Source: Acidovorax soli (GTDB taxonomy: Bacteria > Pseudomonadota > Gammaproteobacteria > Burkholderiales > Burkholderiaceae_C). From it: 64,000 nucleotides of DNA. Within the stretch, counting starts at the first letter, position 1. The number at the start of each line of letters is the position of its first letter. Location of the stretch: positions 62,001-126,000 of the forward strand of contig NZ_FNQJ01000006.1 in NCBI RefSeq assembly GCF_900107605.1. Reading direction: 5' to 3'. The notes below the pieces were generated by a model. That model was not told the origin of the DNA and did not search any database. It saw nothing but the letters and a program-made list of their open reading frames with translations. The position numbers and the translations under genes are program-made. This document shows, one piece after another, positions 7,823 through 18,246 of this stretch.

Positions 7823-8722
7823 ATGAAGAAGCACATTTTCGCGATGGCCGTGGTCACACTCGCGGCCGGTAGCGCTTTTGCGCAGGCTGGTGATACGCTG
7901 GCCAAGATCAAGTCTTCGGGCAGCATCACGCTGGGCGTGCGTGAATCCTCGGGCCTGTCCTACACGCTGGGCAACGGCAAGTACGTGGGCTTCCATACCG
8001 AGATGGCCGAAGTCATCATCTCCGACATCCGCAAGCAGCTGGGTCTGTCCGCGCTGGAAACCAAGTACCAGCCTGTCACCTCGCAAAACCGTATCCCGCT
8101 GGTGACCAACGGCACGGTGGATCTGGAGTGCGGCTCCACCACCAACAACGCGGCCCGCCAGAAGGACGTGGCCTTTGCCGTGACCACCTATGTGGAAGAG
8201 GTGCGCATGGTCGTCAAGGCCAATTCGGGCATCACTTCGATCAAGGACCTGAACGGCAGGAGCGTGGCCACCACCACCGGCACCACCTCGGTGCAGACCC
8301 TGCGCAAGAACGAGCGCGCCGGCGGCATCGACTTCAAGGAAGTCTATGGCAAGGACCATGCCGACAGCTTCCTGCTGCTGGAAACCGGCCGTGCCGATGC
8401 GTTCGTGATGGACGGCTCCATCCTGGCCGCCAACATCTCCAAGTCCAAGAACCCGGCCGATTTCAAGATCGTCGGTGAAGTGCTGTCGGTCGAGCCGATT
8501 GCCTGCATGTTGCGCAAGAACGACCCGGCCTTCAAGAAGGCCGTGGACGACAGCATCAAACGCCAGATCGCCGACGGTTCGCTGGCCAAGCTGTACGACA
8601 AGTGGTTCATGCAGCCCGTGCCGCCCACCAACACCAAGATCGGCCTGCCCCTGTCGGAAGCCACCAAGGCGGCCTGGGCCCACCCCAACGACAAGCCCAT
8701 GGAAGACTACGCCAAGAAATAA
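7823..8722 (+). CDS. gltI: Glutamate/aspartate ABC transporter substrate-binding protein
   Basis: A 299-residue periplasmic binding protein of solute-binding family 3. Residues 1-20 are a signal peptide (MKKHIFAMAVVTLAAGSAFA). Family features include GSITLGVRESSGLSYTLGNG, VGFHTEMAEVI, the ligand-site segment DLECGSTTNNAARQKDVAF, and GRSVATTTGTTSVQTLRK in the second lobe. These match GltI/AatJ. It leads gltIJKL and is separated from gltJ by a terminator-like hairpin, which would give more binding protein than permease. A sigma-54 promoter lies 235 bases upstream, suggesting control by nitrogen or acidic amino acid supply. Confidence 0.92.
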   Translation: MKKHIFAMAVVTLAAGSAFAQAGDTLAKIKSSGSITLGVRESSGLSYTLGNGKYVGFHTEMAEVIISDIRKQLGLSALETKYQPVTSQNRIPLVTNGTVDLECGSTTNNAARQKDVAFAVTTYVEEVRMVVKANSGITSIKDLNGRSVATTTGTTSVQTLRKNERAGGIDFKEVYGKDHADSFLLLETGRADAFVMDGSILAANISKSKNPADFKIVGEVLSVEPIACMLRKNDPAFKKAVDDSIKRQIADGSLAKLYDKWFMQPVPPTNTKIGLPLSEATKAAWAHPNDKPMEDYAKK

Positions 8723-8737
8723 TCGGCACTCGGCAAC

Positions 8738-8775
8738 GCCCCTTCGAGCCATGCGTGTTCGGGGGGGCTTTTTTT
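8738..8775 (+). terminator. Terminator-like hairpin between gltI and gltJ
   Basis: A GCCCC arm at 8738-8742 and a GGGGGGGC arm at 8761-8768 are followed by seven T residues (8769-8775). The surrounding CTTCGA and TTCG bases can extend the pairing imperfectly. Placed after the binding-protein gene it probably ends most transcripts, leaving read-through for the permease genes. Confidence 0.6.
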
Positions 8776-8830
8776 GTTGGACGCGCGCCATGCGCTGTCC
8801 GGCTTCATGCAGAAATTGGGGGGTACTCCT

Positions 8831-9586
8831 ATGAGTTGGGATTGGCAGGTGTTCTGCCAGGACACCTTGGATAAAGAGGTGGTGCAAGGCTGCTTCGGCA
8901 AGGGCGGTGACATCACTTATCTGGACTGGATGCTGTCGGCCTGGGGCTGGACCGTGTCGGTTTCGCTGTTGGCACTGTTGCTGGCGCTGGTGCTGGGGTC
9001 GGTCATTGGCACGCTGCGCACATTGCAGGGGCGGCCGGTGGTCGTGCGCCTGGGCAATGCCTGGGTGGAACTGTTCCGCAACATCCCGTTGCTGGTGCAG
9101 ATTTTCCTGTGGTACCACGTGGTACCGACGCTGTTTCCGGTGATGCAGGGCGTGCCCGGCTTCGTGCTGGTGGTGCTGGCGCTGGGCTTTTTCACGTCGG
9201 CGCGTATTGCCGAGCAGGTGCGCTCGGGCATCCAGGCCCTGCCGCGCGGCCAGCGCTATGCAGGCCTGGCGATGGGCTTCACAACCTTCCAGACCTACCG
9301 CTACGTGCTGCTGCCCATGGCGTTTCGCATCATCATTCCGCCGCTGACCAGCGAGACGATGAACATCTTCAAGAACTCGTCGGTGGCGTTTGCCGTGTCG
9401 GTGGCCGAACTCACGATGTTCGCCATGCAGGCACAGGAAGAAACCTCGCGCGGCATCGAGGTCTACCTGGCCGTCACGGCCTGCTACATCGTCTCGGCAT
9501 TTGCCATCAACCGCATCATGGCTTTCATCGAAAAGCGTGCCCGCGTGCCGGGCATGGTCGTGGCCGGCGGATCGGGAGGTCACTGA
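8831..9586 (+). CDS. gltJ: Glutamate/aspartate ABC transporter permease GltJ
   Basis: A 251-residue inner-membrane permease of the His/Glu/Gln type. It has about five membrane segments and the family motif LFRNIPLLVQIFLWYHVVP, then the EAA-type loop ALPRGQRYAGLAMGFTTFQ that docks on the ATPase. An in-frame ATG exists at 8774, but the MSWDWQVF start at 8831 matches GltJ proteins and follows a G-rich ribosome-binding stretch. The gene ends one base before gltK begins. It pairs with GltK as a heterodimeric channel. Confidence 0.88.
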   Translation: MSWDWQVFCQDTLDKEVVQGCFGKGGDITYLDWMLSAWGWTVSVSLLALLLALVLGSVIGTLRTLQGRPVVVRLGNAWVELFRNIPLLVQIFLWYHVVPTLFPVMQGVPGFVLVVLALGFFTSARIAEQVRSGIQALPRGQRYAGLAMGFTTFQTYRYVLLPMAFRIIIPPLTSETMNIFKNSSVAFAVSVAELTMFAMQAQEETSRGIEVYLAVTACYIVSAFAINRIMAFIEKRARVPGMVVAGGSGGH

Positions 9587-9587
9587 C

Positions 9588-10253
9588 ATGAATCTTGACT
9601 TCTCCTTCTACAACTGGGACCTGATCTCCAACTTCGTGCTCAAGGGGCTGTATTTCAGCCTCGTGCTCACGCTGGTGGCCACGGTTGGCGGCGTGCTGTT
9701 CGGCACCGTGCTGGCGCTGATGCGCCTGTCGGGCAAGAAGTGGCTCGATATTCCCGCCACCATCTATGTCAACGGCATGCGCAGCATTCCGCTGGTGATG
9801 GTGATCCTGTGGTTCTTCCTGCTGGTGCCCGCCATCATTGGCCGTCCCATCGGCGCCGAAGTGTCGGCGGTGGTCACCTTCATCGCTTTTGAAGCCGCGT
9901 ATTTCAGCGAAATCATGCGCGCGGGCATCCAGTCGGTGCCGCGGGGGCAGGTGTATGCGGGCCAAGCGATGGGCATGACCTACAGCCAGAACATGAAGCT
10001 GGTGATCCTGCCGCAGGCGTTTCGCAACATGCTGCCGGTGCTGCTGACGCAGACCATCATCCTGTTCCAGGACACCTCGCTGGTCTATGCCATTGGCGCC
10101 TACGACATGCTCAAGGGCTTTGAAGTGGCCGGCAAGAACTTTGGCCGCCCCATCGAGGCCTATCTGGCTGCGGCGGTGCTGTACTTTGCGATGTGCTATG
10201 CCTTGTCCTGGATGGTCAAGCGCCTGCACCAGAAGATCGCAATTATTCGATGA
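9588..10253 (+). CDS. gltK: Glutamate/aspartate ABC transporter permease GltK
   Basis: A 221-residue inner-membrane permease starting MNLDFSFYNWDLISNFVLKG, typical of GltK. It contains the YVNGMRSIPLVMVILWFFLL segment and the EAA loop SVPRGQVYAGQAMGMTYSQN. The open frame runs further upstream inside gltJ, but the ATG at 9588-9590 sits just after the gltJ stop and fits family length. Two bases after its stop begins a copy of the CCCCCTGAG dispersed repeat, which separates it from gltL. Confidence 0.9.
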   Translation: MNLDFSFYNWDLISNFVLKGLYFSLVLTLVATVGGVLFGTVLALMRLSGKKWLDIPATIYVNGMRSIPLVMVILWFFLLVPAIIGRPIGAEVSAVVTFIAFEAAYFSEIMRAGIQSVPRGQVYAGQAMGMTYSQNMKLVILPQAFRNMLPVLLTQTIILFQDTSLVYAIGAYDMLKGFEVAGKNFGRPIEAYLAAAVLYFAMCYALSWMVKRLHQKIAIIR

Positions 10254-10255
10254 CA

Positions 10256-10345
10256 CCCCCTGAGTCGCTTCGTGCCTTCCCCCTCCAGGGGGACGACACC
10301 GGTGGCCTGGCAAAGCCAGTTCCACGGTGTCTGCTGGCGACGGCC
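10256..10345 (+). repeat. Dispersed repeat family 2, copy 1
   Basis: Begins CCCCCTGAGTCGCTTCG two bases after the gltK stop, then a CCCCCTCCAGGGGG hairpin-like core and a GGCAAAGCC hairpin followed by TTCCACGGTGTCTGCTGG. It aligns along its whole length with the copy at 28822. Both C/G-rich cores can fold. It splits gltK from gltL without a strong T-run. Confidence 0.75.
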
Positions 10346-10404
10346 GTGCCGGTTGGGCGGCCAGTGCCCTGAACAAGTGACGAGAGAAGAGATTGGAGAA
10401 AGAA

Positions 10405-11142
<738 letters not shown>

Positions 11143-11163
11143 GGGCACTGCACGTCCCGTCGC

Positions 11164-11196
11164 CCAGCGGCACCTTCGGGTGCCGTTGGCCTTTTC
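11164..11196 (+). terminator. Terminator after gltL
   Basis: CGGCACC-TTCG-GGTGCCG is a 7 bp stem with a stable UUCG-type tetraloop, extended by CCA/TGG pairing, followed by CCTTTTC. It lies about 25 bases after the gltL stop. Confidence 0.75.
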
Positions 11197-11306
11197 AGGC
11201 CGGGGCGGGCTGTGCCATGCGCGTCCCATCCGCCGGTAAGATGCCCCTGGCCGGAATCTCCCGGCATGCGGCCGCAATGGCCTGAAGCCTGAACGAGATA
11301 CTGACA

Positions 11307-11498
11307 ATGAAACAACCCGTGGTCATCACCGCTGAGCTGACACCCGAAAACGCCCAGGCGCTGGCGCGCTTCGTCAAGAACATCGGCCATGAGGGCATCC
11401 GGGCGTGTTCCCGGGACGATGCGGAAACCTTCCTCGTGCGCGATGCGCTCGATTCGCTGCGTGAGGCGCTGGATCTCGCCGGTTACGACCCTGAATAA
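11307..11498 (+). CDS. Small conserved-looking protein of unknown function
   Basis: A 63-residue predicted protein, MKQPVVITAELTPENAQALA and onward, soluble, acidic, with an alpha-helical appearance (LTPENAQALARFVKNIG, then ETFLVRDALDSLREALDLAG). There is no signal peptide or membrane segment. Codon use is strongly GC3-biased like its neighbours, which supports it being real. It sits alone between the gltL terminator and pyrC. I do not recognise a family with confidence and assign no function. Confidence 0.6.
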   Translation: MKQPVVITAELTPENAQALARFVKNIGHEGIRACSRDDAETFLVRDALDSLREALDLAGYDPE

Positions 11499-11570
11499 AC
11501 CCATGGCTGCCGCCATCCGGGACGCGATGGCAAATTCCCGATAGCGGGCAGGGATGGGACAATGGCGGCC

Positions 11571-12623
11571 ATGACTGCCGCCCTTGACACCCTCACCATC
11601 ACCCGCCCCGACGACTGGCACCTGCATGTGCGCGACGGCGAGCCCCTGCACACCGTGGTGCCGCACACCGCCGCCCAGTTCGGCCGCGCGATCATCATGC
11701 CCAACCTGCGCCCGCCCGTGACCACGGCCGCGCAGGCGCTCGATTACCAGCAGCGCATCCTGGCGGCCGTGCCTCCACGTGAAGATGGTGGTGTGCAGTT
11801 CGAGCCGCTGATGACGCTGTACCTCACCGACAACCTGCCGCCCGAAGAGATCGTGCGTGCCCAGGCGGCGGGCGTGGTGGCCTGCAAGCTCTACCCCGCT
11901 GGCGCCACCACCAACAGCGACGCGGGCGTGACCGACCTGCGCAAGACCTACAAGACGCTCGAAGCCATGCAGAAGGCCGGTTTGCTGCTGCTGGTGCATG
12001 GCGAAGTGACCAGCAGCGACATCGACCTGTTCGACCGCGAGGCCGTGTTCATCGAGCAGCAGCTCATCCCGCTGCGCCGCGATTTCCCCGAGCTGAAAAT
12101 CGTCTTCGAGCACATCACCACCAAGGACGCCGCCGACTACGTGGCAGGCGCCGACCGCTTCACCGCCGCCACCATCACGGCGCACCACCTGCTCTACAAC
12201 CGCAACGCCATCTTCACGGGCGGCATCCGCCCGCACTACTACTGCCTGCCCGTGCTCAAGCGCGAAACCCACCGCGTGGCCCTGGTGCAGGCCGCCACCA
12301 GCGGCAGCAGCAAGTTCTTTCTGGGTACCGACAGCGCGCCGCACCCCGCGCACCTCAAGGAACACGCCACCGGCTGCGCGGGCTGCTACACGGCCCACGC
12401 CGCCATCGAGATGTACGCCGAGGCGTTCGACAACGCCGGTGCGCTCGACAAGCTGGAAGGCTTCGCCAGCTTCCATGGCCCCGACTTCTACAGCCTGCCG
12501 CGCAACACCGGCACCATCACCCTGCGCCGCGAATCGTGGACCCCGCCTGACAGCTTTGCGTTTGGCGAAGCCGAGCTCAAGCCTTTGCGCGCGGGTGAAG
12601 CGCTGCCGTGGCGGCTGGTGTAG
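11571..12623 (+). CDS. pyrC: Dihydroorotase
   Basis: A 350-residue zinc amidohydrolase that interconverts carbamoyl-aspartate and dihydroorotate in pyrimidine synthesis. Visible metal ligands are HLH in [10 protein letters not shown], the carboxylated-Lys region [16 protein letters not shown], His in LVHGEV, FEHITT, and Asp in GTDSAPHP. The segment [10 protein letters not shown] matches the E. coli-type (class II) enzyme. Another in-frame ATG lies at 11562, but the MTA start at 11571 agrees with E. coli PyrC and lies seven bases after a GACAAT -10-like box, suggesting a leaderless message. It overlaps the following DUF3025 gene by 16 bases. Confidence 0.92.
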   Translation: MTAALDTLTITRPDDWHLHVRDGEPLHTVVPHTAAQFGRAIIMPNLRPPVTTAAQALDYQQRILAAVPPREDGGVQFEPLMTLYLTDNLPPEEIVRAQAAGVVACKLYPAGATTNSDAGVTDLRKTYKTLEAMQKAGLLLLVHGEVTSSDIDLFDREAVFIEQQLIPLRRDFPELKIVFEHITTKDAADYVAGADRFTAATITAHHLLYNRNAIFTGGIRPHYYCLPVLKRETHRVALVQAATSGSSKFFLGTDSAPHPAHLKEHATGCAGCYTAHAAIEMYAEAFDNAGALDKLEGFASFHGPDFYSLPRNTGTITLRRESWTPPDSFAFGEAELKPLRAGEALPWRLV

Positions 12624-13390
12624 CCGCCGTGGATTGGGGCGCTGCCTGGCTTGCGCCCTGGCGGGCCACGGGAGAACCGGTGGCGCAGCGGATTGTGCGG
12701 GGCGATACCGTGCACAGTGCGCTCCAGGCGGCACTGGGTGCGGGCAGGGGGCCAATGCGTTTTGTCCCCCAGTCCGAACTGCCCGATGGCACCGCCTACG
12801 AACAGTTCATCTTCGACACCCGCCGTGTGCCCACGCGCGACAACCTGCATGACTTCTTCAACGGCCTGGTGTGGCTGCAGTTTCCGCTGACCAAGCGGCG
12901 GCTGAACCAGTTGCAGGCCCGGGCGATCGCGGCCGATGGCGTTCAGGCGGTGCGGGGGGCGCTGCGGGATGCGCTCACGGTGTTCGATGAAAACGGTGCC
13001 GTGCTTGATGCTCCGGCGCCGCTGTGGCAGGCGCTGAATGCGCGCGATTGGCGGCGGCTATTTGTGGAACTGCGCCCGCTGTGGTGCGAGGCCCGGCTGG
13101 TGTTGTTCGGCCACGCGCTGCTGGAAAAACTGGTTTATCCGCGCAAACCCATCACCGCGCATGTCTATCAAGCGCAGGCAGCGATGGATTCAGCGGCATC
13201 TCTCGATGCCTGGCTGGCGCAGCAGCTGCAGCCCGAGCACCTGGTGGCCAAGCCCTTTGTGCCATTGCCCGTGCTGGGGATACCGGGCTGGTGGCCCGGG
13301 AATGAGAACTTTTCCTTCTATGATGATTCCCTCGTATTCCGCAGCGCGCCCCGCAAAAACAACCACACCATGGGATCTGCAGCGCTGTGA
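12608..13390 (+). CDS. DUF3025 family protein
   Basis: A 260-residue soluble protein without signal peptide. The block [20 protein letters not shown] followed by [18 protein letters not shown] is the hallmark of DUF3025, a proteobacterial family without known function. [11 protein letters not shown] and [17 protein letters not shown] are further conserved stretches. It starts inside the end of pyrC (16-base overlap), implying coupled translation, and is followed by htpX 72 bases later. Metal- or nuclease-like activity cannot be claimed. Length agrees with the family. Confidence 0.75.
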   Translation: MAAGVAAVDWGAAWLAPWRATGEPVAQRIVRGDTVHSALQAALGAGRGPMRFVPQSELPDGTAYEQFIFDTRRVPTRDNLHDFFNGLVWLQFPLTKRRLNQLQARAIAADGVQAVRGALRDALTVFDENGAVLDAPAPLWQALNARDWRRLFVELRPLWCEARLVLFGHALLEKLVYPRKPITAHVYQAQAAMDSAASLDAWLAQQLQPEHLVAKPFVPLPVLGIPGWWPGNENFSFYDDSLVFRSAPRKNNHTMGSAAL

Positions 13391-13462
13391 CCCCGGCTTG
13401 AAGGAGCGCGCAGCCACCCCCATGTGTGCCGTTCCAGTCCCCCGCACCTCTGTGGAGAACCC

Positions 13463-14344
13463 ATGAAACGCATTATTTTGTTCCTCTTGACCAACGTGGC
13501 CGTGGTGGCCGTGCTGGGCATTGTTGCCAGCCTGCTGGGCGTCAACCGCTACCTCACGGCCAACGGCCTGAATCTGGGCGCGTTGCTTGGTTTTGCCTTT
13601 GTCATGGGCTTTGGCGGTGCCATCATCTCGCTGCTGATCAGCAAGCCCATGGCCAAGTGGAGTGCGGGCGTGCAGATCATCGAGCAGCCGCGCAACGCCG
13701 ATGAGGCCTGGATCGTCGAGACCGTGCGCAAGTTCGCCGACAAGGCCGGCATCGGCATGCCCGAGGTCGGCATCTTCGAGGGCGATCCCAACGCCTTTGC
13801 CACGGGCGCGTTCAAGAATTCGGCCTTGGTGGCCGTTTCCACGGGCCTGCTGCAGGGCATGACGCGCGAGGAAGTCGAGGCCGTGATCGGCCACGAAGTG
13901 GCCCACGTTGCCAACGGCGACATGGTCACCATGACGCTGATCCAGGGCGTGATGAACACCTTCGTGGTGTTCCTGTCGCGCGTGATCGGCTACGCGGTGG
14001 ACAGCTTCCTCAACAAGAACAACGAGAACCGTTCGGGCCCCGGCATCGGCTACATGGTCACTACCGTGGTGCTCGACATCGTGCTGGGCTTCGTGGCGGC
14101 CATCATCGTGGCCTGGTTCTCGCGCCAGCGTGAGTTCCGCGCCGACGCGGGCGCCACCCAGCTCATGGGGCGCCGCCAGCCCATGATCAACGCCCTGGCC
14201 CGCCTGGGCGGCATGCACCCGGCCGAGCTGCCGAAAAGCATGGCGGCCATGGGCATTGCCGGCGGCATCGGCAAGCTGTTCAGCACCCACCCGCCGATCG
14301 AAGAGCGCATCGCTGCGCTGCAGAACAGCCAGCCCAACAGCTGA
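13463..14344 (+). CDS. htpX: Membrane-bound zinc protease HtpX
   Basis: A 293-residue inner-membrane metalloprotease (M48B) that removes misfolded membrane proteins. It has two N-terminal membrane segments (residues 4-25 and 33-55), the zinc motif in [15 protein letters not shown] (HExxH), two more hydrophobic segments at about 155-215, and the third ligand Glu in [16 protein letters not shown]. The [15 protein letters not shown] terminus is typical. The ATG follows a TGGAG ribosome binding site. A clear terminator follows the stop. Confidence 0.95.
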   Translation: MKRIILFLLTNVAVVAVLGIVASLLGVNRYLTANGLNLGALLGFAFVMGFGGAIISLLISKPMAKWSAGVQIIEQPRNADEAWIVETVRKFADKAGIGMPEVGIFEGDPNAFATGAFKNSALVAVSTGLLQGMTREEVEAVIGHEVAHVANGDMVTMTLIQGVMNTFVVFLSRVIGYAVDSFLNKNNENRSGPGIGYMVTTVVLDIVLGFVAAIIVAWFSRQREFRADAGATQLMGRRQPMINALARLGGMHPAELPKSMAAMGIAGGIGKLFSTHPPIEERIAALQNSQPNS

Positions 14345-14364
14345 TTGCGGCCGCTTCTTTCACG

Positions 14365-14400
14365 AACCGCCAGTGGGCCCAGGTCCCTGGCGGTTTTTTC
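14365..14400 (+). terminator. Terminator after htpX
   Basis: AACCGCCAG (14365-14373) pairs with CTGGCGGTT (14387-14395), a 9 bp stem, followed by TTTTTTC. It lies about 20 bases after the htpX stop, and convergent with the FAD dehydrogenase gene. Confidence 0.85.
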
Positions 14401-14413
14401 ATGGCGGCGCGTA

Positions 14414-16129
14414 TCAGCCCAAGCCCAGCAGGCTGCGGGCCACGGCCTCGCCCACCTTGATGCCGTCCACGCCCGCCGAAAGAATGCCCCCCGCGTAGCC
14501 CGCCCCTTCGCCGGCCGGGTACAGGCCGGGGGTGTTGGGGCTTTGCAGGTGGTCGCCGCGGTCGATGCGCAGCGGCGCCGACGTGCGTGTTTCCACGCCG
14601 GTGAGCACGGCGTCGTGCATGTCAAAACCCTTGATCTTGCGGCCGAACACCGGCAGGGCCTCGCGCAGGGCTGTGATCGCATAGCCGGGCAGGGCGGCGT
14701 GCAGATCGCCCAGCGCCACGCCGGGCTTGTACGAGGGCTCCACGCTGCCCAGATCCTTGGAGGGCCGGCCTGCGATGAAATCGCCTACCAGCTGGCCGGG
14801 CGCGCTGTAATTGCTGCCGCCCTGCACATAGGCGCCCGATTCCAGCTGGCGCTGCAGCACGATGCCCGCCAGCGGATGGTGCCGGTCGGCGGCCAGGGCC
14901 TCGACCCCGTGGGTGGCGCCCAGTGCGGCCGCGTAGGCATCGGGGTCGCGCGGATAGTCGTGCGGGTCGATGCCCACCACCATGCCGGCATTGGCATTGC
15001 GCTCGTTGCGCGAATACTGGCTCATGCCGTTGGTGACCACGCGGCCCGGCTCGCTGGTGGCGGCCACCACGGTGCCGCCGGGGCACATGCAGAAGCTGTA
15101 CACCGCGCGGCCGTTGGCGGCGTGGTGCACCAGCTTGTAGTCGGCCGCGCCCAGCAGTGGGTGGCCCGCGTGGCGGCCCCAGCGCGCGCGGTCGATCACG
15201 CCCTGCGGGTGCTCGATGCGAAAGCCGATGGAAAACGGTTTGGCTTCCATCTGCACACCCCGCTCGTACAGCATGGCGAAGGTGTCGCGCGAACTGTGGC
15301 CCAGCGCCATCACCACATGGGAGGCCGCGAGCTCGGTGGTAGCGCCCGTCGCCTGGTTCAGCACCTTCAGGCCGCGCACATGGCGGCCTTGCGGGCCGTT
15401 TTCCACGATCAGGTCGGTCACGCGCTGTTCAAAGCGGATCTCGCCGCCCAGCGCGATGATCTGCGCGCGCAGGCTCTCCACCACCTTCACCAGCTTGAAG
15501 GTGCCGATGTGCGGGTGCGCCACGTACAGGATTTCCTCGGGGGCGCCGGCCTTGACGAATTCGGCCATCACCTTGCGGCCCAGGTGGCGCGGGTCCTTGA
15601 TCTGGCTGTAGAGCTTGCCGTCGCTGAAGGTGCCCGCGCCGCCTTCGCCGAACTGCACATTGCTTTCGGGGTTCAACTCGCGCTTGCGCCACAGGCCCCA
15701 GGTGTCCTGGGTGCGCTCGCGCACGTTCTTGCCGCGTTCCAGCACGATGGGCCTGAAACCCATCTGCGCCAGCACCAGGGCCGCAAAGATGCCGCAGGGG
15801 CCAAAGCCCACCACCACGGGGCGCAGGGGCAGGTCGGCAGGTGCCTGGCCCACGGGGCGCCAGGCCATGTCGGGCGTGGGCTGGATGTGCGGGTTGCCCG
15901 CGCATCGTTCGAGCAGGGCGGCTTCCTGCGCGGGATCGGCCAGTGCGATGTCGACGATGTACACCGCCAGCAGATCGGCCTTGCGCGCATCGAAACTGCG
16001 CTTGAAGACCTGCAGCTGGGCGATATCGGCATCTGCCAGACCCAGGATGCGGGTGGTGGCGGCGCGCAGGGGCGCCTCGGGGGCTTCGGCCACCGTGAAG
16101 GGCAGCCGGATTTCAGAAAGGCGGATCAT
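14414..16129 (-). CDS. FAD-dependent dehydrogenase (COG2509-type), function unknown
   Basis: A 571-residue flavoprotein. Residues 1-85 form a small N-terminal alpha/beta domain; the Rossmann FAD motif follows as PVVVGFGPCGIFAALVLAQMG, then VLERGKNVRERTQD. The segment NVQFGEGGAGTFSDGKLYSQ, the CMCPGG motif and the C-terminal GLYPAGEGAGYAGGILSAG are typical of the COG2509 group. These proteins are common in bacteria but their substrates are not settled. It stands alone, convergent with htpX and upstream of the usp gene on the same strand. It is complete and of usual length. Confidence 0.82.
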   Translation of the reverse strand: MIRLSEIRLPFTVAEAPEAPLRAATTRILGLADADIAQLQVFKRSFDARKADLLAVYIVDIALADPAQEAALLERCAGNPHIQPTPDMAWRPVGQAPADLPLRPVVVGFGPCGIFAALVLAQMGFRPIVLERGKNVRERTQDTWGLWRKRELNPESNVQFGEGGAGTFSDGKLYSQIKDPRHLGRKVMAEFVKAGAPEEILYVAHPHIGTFKLVKVVESLRAQIIALGGEIRFEQRVTDLIVENGPQGRHVRGLKVLNQATGATTELAASHVVMALGHSSRDTFAMLYERGVQMEAKPFSIGFRIEHPQGVIDRARWGRHAGHPLLGAADYKLVHHAANGRAVYSFCMCPGGTVVAATSEPGRVVTNGMSQYSRNERNANAGMVVGIDPHDYPRDPDAYAAALGATHGVEALAADRHHPLAGIVLQRQLESGAYVQGGSNYSAPGQLVGDFIAGRPSKDLGSVEPSYKPGVALGDLHAALPGYAITALREALPVFGRKIKGFDMHDAVLTGVETRTSAPLRIDRGDHLQSPNTPGLYPAGEGAGYAGGILSAGVDGIKVGEAVARSLLGLG

Positions 16130-16206
16130 GGTCTTGCGGGCCCGTGGTTATCGGGCGAGGGGCAATGCGGGAGAGGCCGATTTTACCGGCCGTGCCGCAG
16201 AACTTT

Positions 16207-16650
16207 CTACCGGTACACCAGCACCGGAATCTTCGAATGCGCCAGCACCTTCTGCGTCTCGCTGCCCAGCAACAGGGCGCTGACGCCCGAGCGCCCGTGC
16301 GATGCCATGAAGATCAGGTCGCAGCCATGCTCGTCGGCCGCCGCGATGATGAGCTCATACGGCTTGTTGCCCACCCGCACCACGCGCTGGCAGCTGGCGC
16401 CGGCCGCAAGCACCTGCTTTTCTGCCGCATCCAGGATTTCCGTGGCGGCTTCGTCCAGCCGGGTCTGGAGTTCCTGGCCGAGGTGCGCGTTGCTGACCGC
16501 GCCCATCCCGGCATAGGCCGAAGGCGCCTCGGGCTGGGCGTAGAACAGCGTGATGCGGGCGCCGGTTTCCTTGGCGTAAGCAGCAGCCCGCACCACATTG
16601 CCCAAGGACAGCTCCGAGCCATCGGTGGGAACCAGAATGTGTTTGAACAT
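16207..16650 (-). CDS. Universal stress protein, UspA family
   Basis: A 147-residue cytoplasmic protein. It begins MFKHILVPTDGSELSLGNVV and has the ATP-binding loop GCDLIFMASHGRSGVSALLLGS (G-2X-G-9X-GS type), so it is of the nucleotide-binding Usp class. The frame opens earlier at 16701, but AAAGGAG just before the ATG at 16648-16650 fixes this start. It is 19 bases after the emrB-like gene on the same strand, so it appears to be the last gene of the TetR-controlled efflux operon. Its link to efflux is an inference from position. Confidence 0.88.
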   Translation of the reverse strand: MFKHILVPTDGSELSLGNVVRAAAYAKETGARITLFYAQPEAPSAYAGMGAVSNAHLGQELQTRLDEAATEILDAAEKQVLAAGASCQRVVRVGNKPYELIIAAADEHGCDLIFMASHGRSGVSALLLGSETQKVLAHSKIPVLVYR

Positions 16651-16669
16651 GGTTTGCTCCTTTCTGAGG

Positions 16670-18232
16670 TCAATGCCCACCGGCCCCCGGTTCGATGACA
16701 CGGGTGGGTTTCGGGGCGATCCAGATGATCGCGGCGGCGATGAAGAACATCACGGCAATGCCCGTCATGACCTGGTTGGTGGACAACATGCCGCTTTGCG
16801 AAACGATCAGGTAATCCACCACCTGTGTGGCCGCGTCGGACGGTGTGCCCGACTGCGTCAGCATGGCGTGCACGCTGCCATCGCGGTCGGCCAGGCCCAC
16901 CAGTTCGGCATGGTTGCGCGTGGTCTGGTTGGCCCACACGGTGGTCACCACCGAGGTGGCGAACGCCCCCGAGAGGGTGCGCAAAAAGTTCATCAGGCCG
17001 GCGGCCGAGTCCATCTCGCGCTCGTCCACGCTGCCCAGGGCGATGCCCGTGGTCGGGATGAAGAAGAACGGCAGCGCAAAGCCCATCACGGCCAGCGGAA
17101 TGGCAATGTCCCAGAACGCCATGTCGCTGTTGGCCAGCGTGCGCCACAGCGTCACCAGGCCCATCCAGAGCACGCCAAAGAACACCAGCGCGCGCGGGTC
17201 GCGCTTGCTCGACGCCACGATGGGCGCGACCAGCAGCGCGGTGACGCCCGTCCAGGCGGTGGCCAGGCCCGCCGTGGTGGCGGTATAGCCCATGAAGCTC
17301 TGCAGCCACAGCGGCGTGAGCACGCTGACGCCGAAGAAGGCGGCGTAGGCCACGCTGACGGTGATCACGGCAGCGTTGAAGCCCCGGTGGCGGAACACGC
17401 GCAAGTCCACCACCGGGTGCTTCTCGTGCAGCTCCCAGATCAGGAAGGCGGCAAAGCCCACCACGGCGATGATGGTCAGCGCCACGATCTGGCTGGAGGC
17501 AAACCAGTCGAGGTTCTTGCCCTCGTCCAGCACCAGCTGCAGCGCCACCACCCACACCAGCAGCAGCACCAGGCCCACCTTGTCGAACGGGTTGCGCACG
17601 GGGGCATCCTGCATGTGCTGGAGCAGCTTCCAGGCGCCCAGGCCGAAGCCGATGGCAATGGGGGCGTTGATCAAAAACACCCAGTTCCAGGTGAAGTCAT
17701 CGACCAGCCAGCCGCCCAGGATGGGGCCGACCACGGGCGCCACCAGCGTCGTCATCGACCAGATGCCGATGGCGGCCCCGGCCTTGTCCTTGGGGAAGAT
17801 GCGCAGCATCAGCGTTTGCGACAGCGGCATCAGCGGGCCGCCGCTCAGGCCCTGGAACACGCGCGCCACCACCAGCATGCCGATCGAGGTGGACAGGCCG
17901 CACAGGATGGAGAAGATGCCAAACAGGACCATCGACACCACGAACACGCGCACGGGGCCGAAGCGCGCCGCAAACCAGCCGGTCAGCGGCACCGTGATGG
18001 CCTCGCCCACGGCGAACGAGGTGATGACCCAGGTGCCCTGGCTGGCGGCGGCACCGAGCGCGCCGGCAATGTTGGGCACCGCCACGTTGGCGATGGTCAT
18101 GTTGAGGACCGCGATGAAGTTGGCAGCAGCCAGCATCAGGGCGGCCACGGCCAGCATAGGGCCCTTCAGGGGCGCCACACCGTCGTGGGCCAGGGGGGCC
18201 GGCGCGTCGGGCGCCGTCGTCGCTTGACTCAT
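16670..18232 (-). CDS. MFS multidrug efflux pump, EmrB/DHA2 type
   Basis: A 520-residue inner-membrane antiporter with about 14 membrane segments. DHA2 features visible are LNMTIANVAVPNIAGALGAA (motif D1-like), WVITSFAVGEAITVPLTGWF, GRxFG-like ARFGPVRVF, and the motif C region APVVGPILGGWLVDDFTW. It works with the EmrA-like adaptor encoded 14 bases upstream and the NodT-type outer membrane factor to expel hydrophobic compounds across both membranes. The substrate cannot be told from sequence. Length is typical. Confidence 0.9.
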   Translation of the reverse strand: MSQATTAPDAPAPLAHDGVAPLKGPMLAVAALMLAAANFIAVLNMTIANVAVPNIAGALGAAASQGTWVITSFAVGEAITVPLTGWFAARFGPVRVFVVSMVLFGIFSILCGLSTSIGMLVVARVFQGLSGGPLMPLSQTLMLRIFPKDKAGAAIGIWSMTTLVAPVVGPILGGWLVDDFTWNWVFLINAPIAIGFGLGAWKLLQHMQDAPVRNPFDKVGLVLLLVWVVALQLVLDEGKNLDWFASSQIVALTIIAVVGFAAFLIWELHEKHPVVDLRVFRHRGFNAAVITVSVAYAAFFGVSVLTPLWLQSFMGYTATTAGLATAWTGVTALLVAPIVASSKRDPRALVFFGVLWMGLVTLWRTLANSDMAFWDIAIPLAVMGFALPFFFIPTTGIALGSVDEREMDSAAGLMNFLRTLSGAFATSVVTTVWANQTTRNHAELVGLADRDGSVHAMLTQSGTPSDAATQVVDYLIVSQSGMLSTNQVMTGIAVMFFIAAAIIWIAPKPTRVIEPGAGGH

Positions 18233-18246
18233 GGTGGCGGTCCCGC

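Noticed and set aside
8774..8830. Upstream ATG for GltJ
   Set aside because: It overlaps the T-run of the gltI-gltJ hairpin and lacks a ribosome binding site; GltJ homology begins at 8831.
14345..16516. A 723-codon plus-strand open frame opposite the FAD dehydrogenase
   Set aside because: Low-complexity antisense product without motifs; the minus strand encodes a complete flavoprotein.
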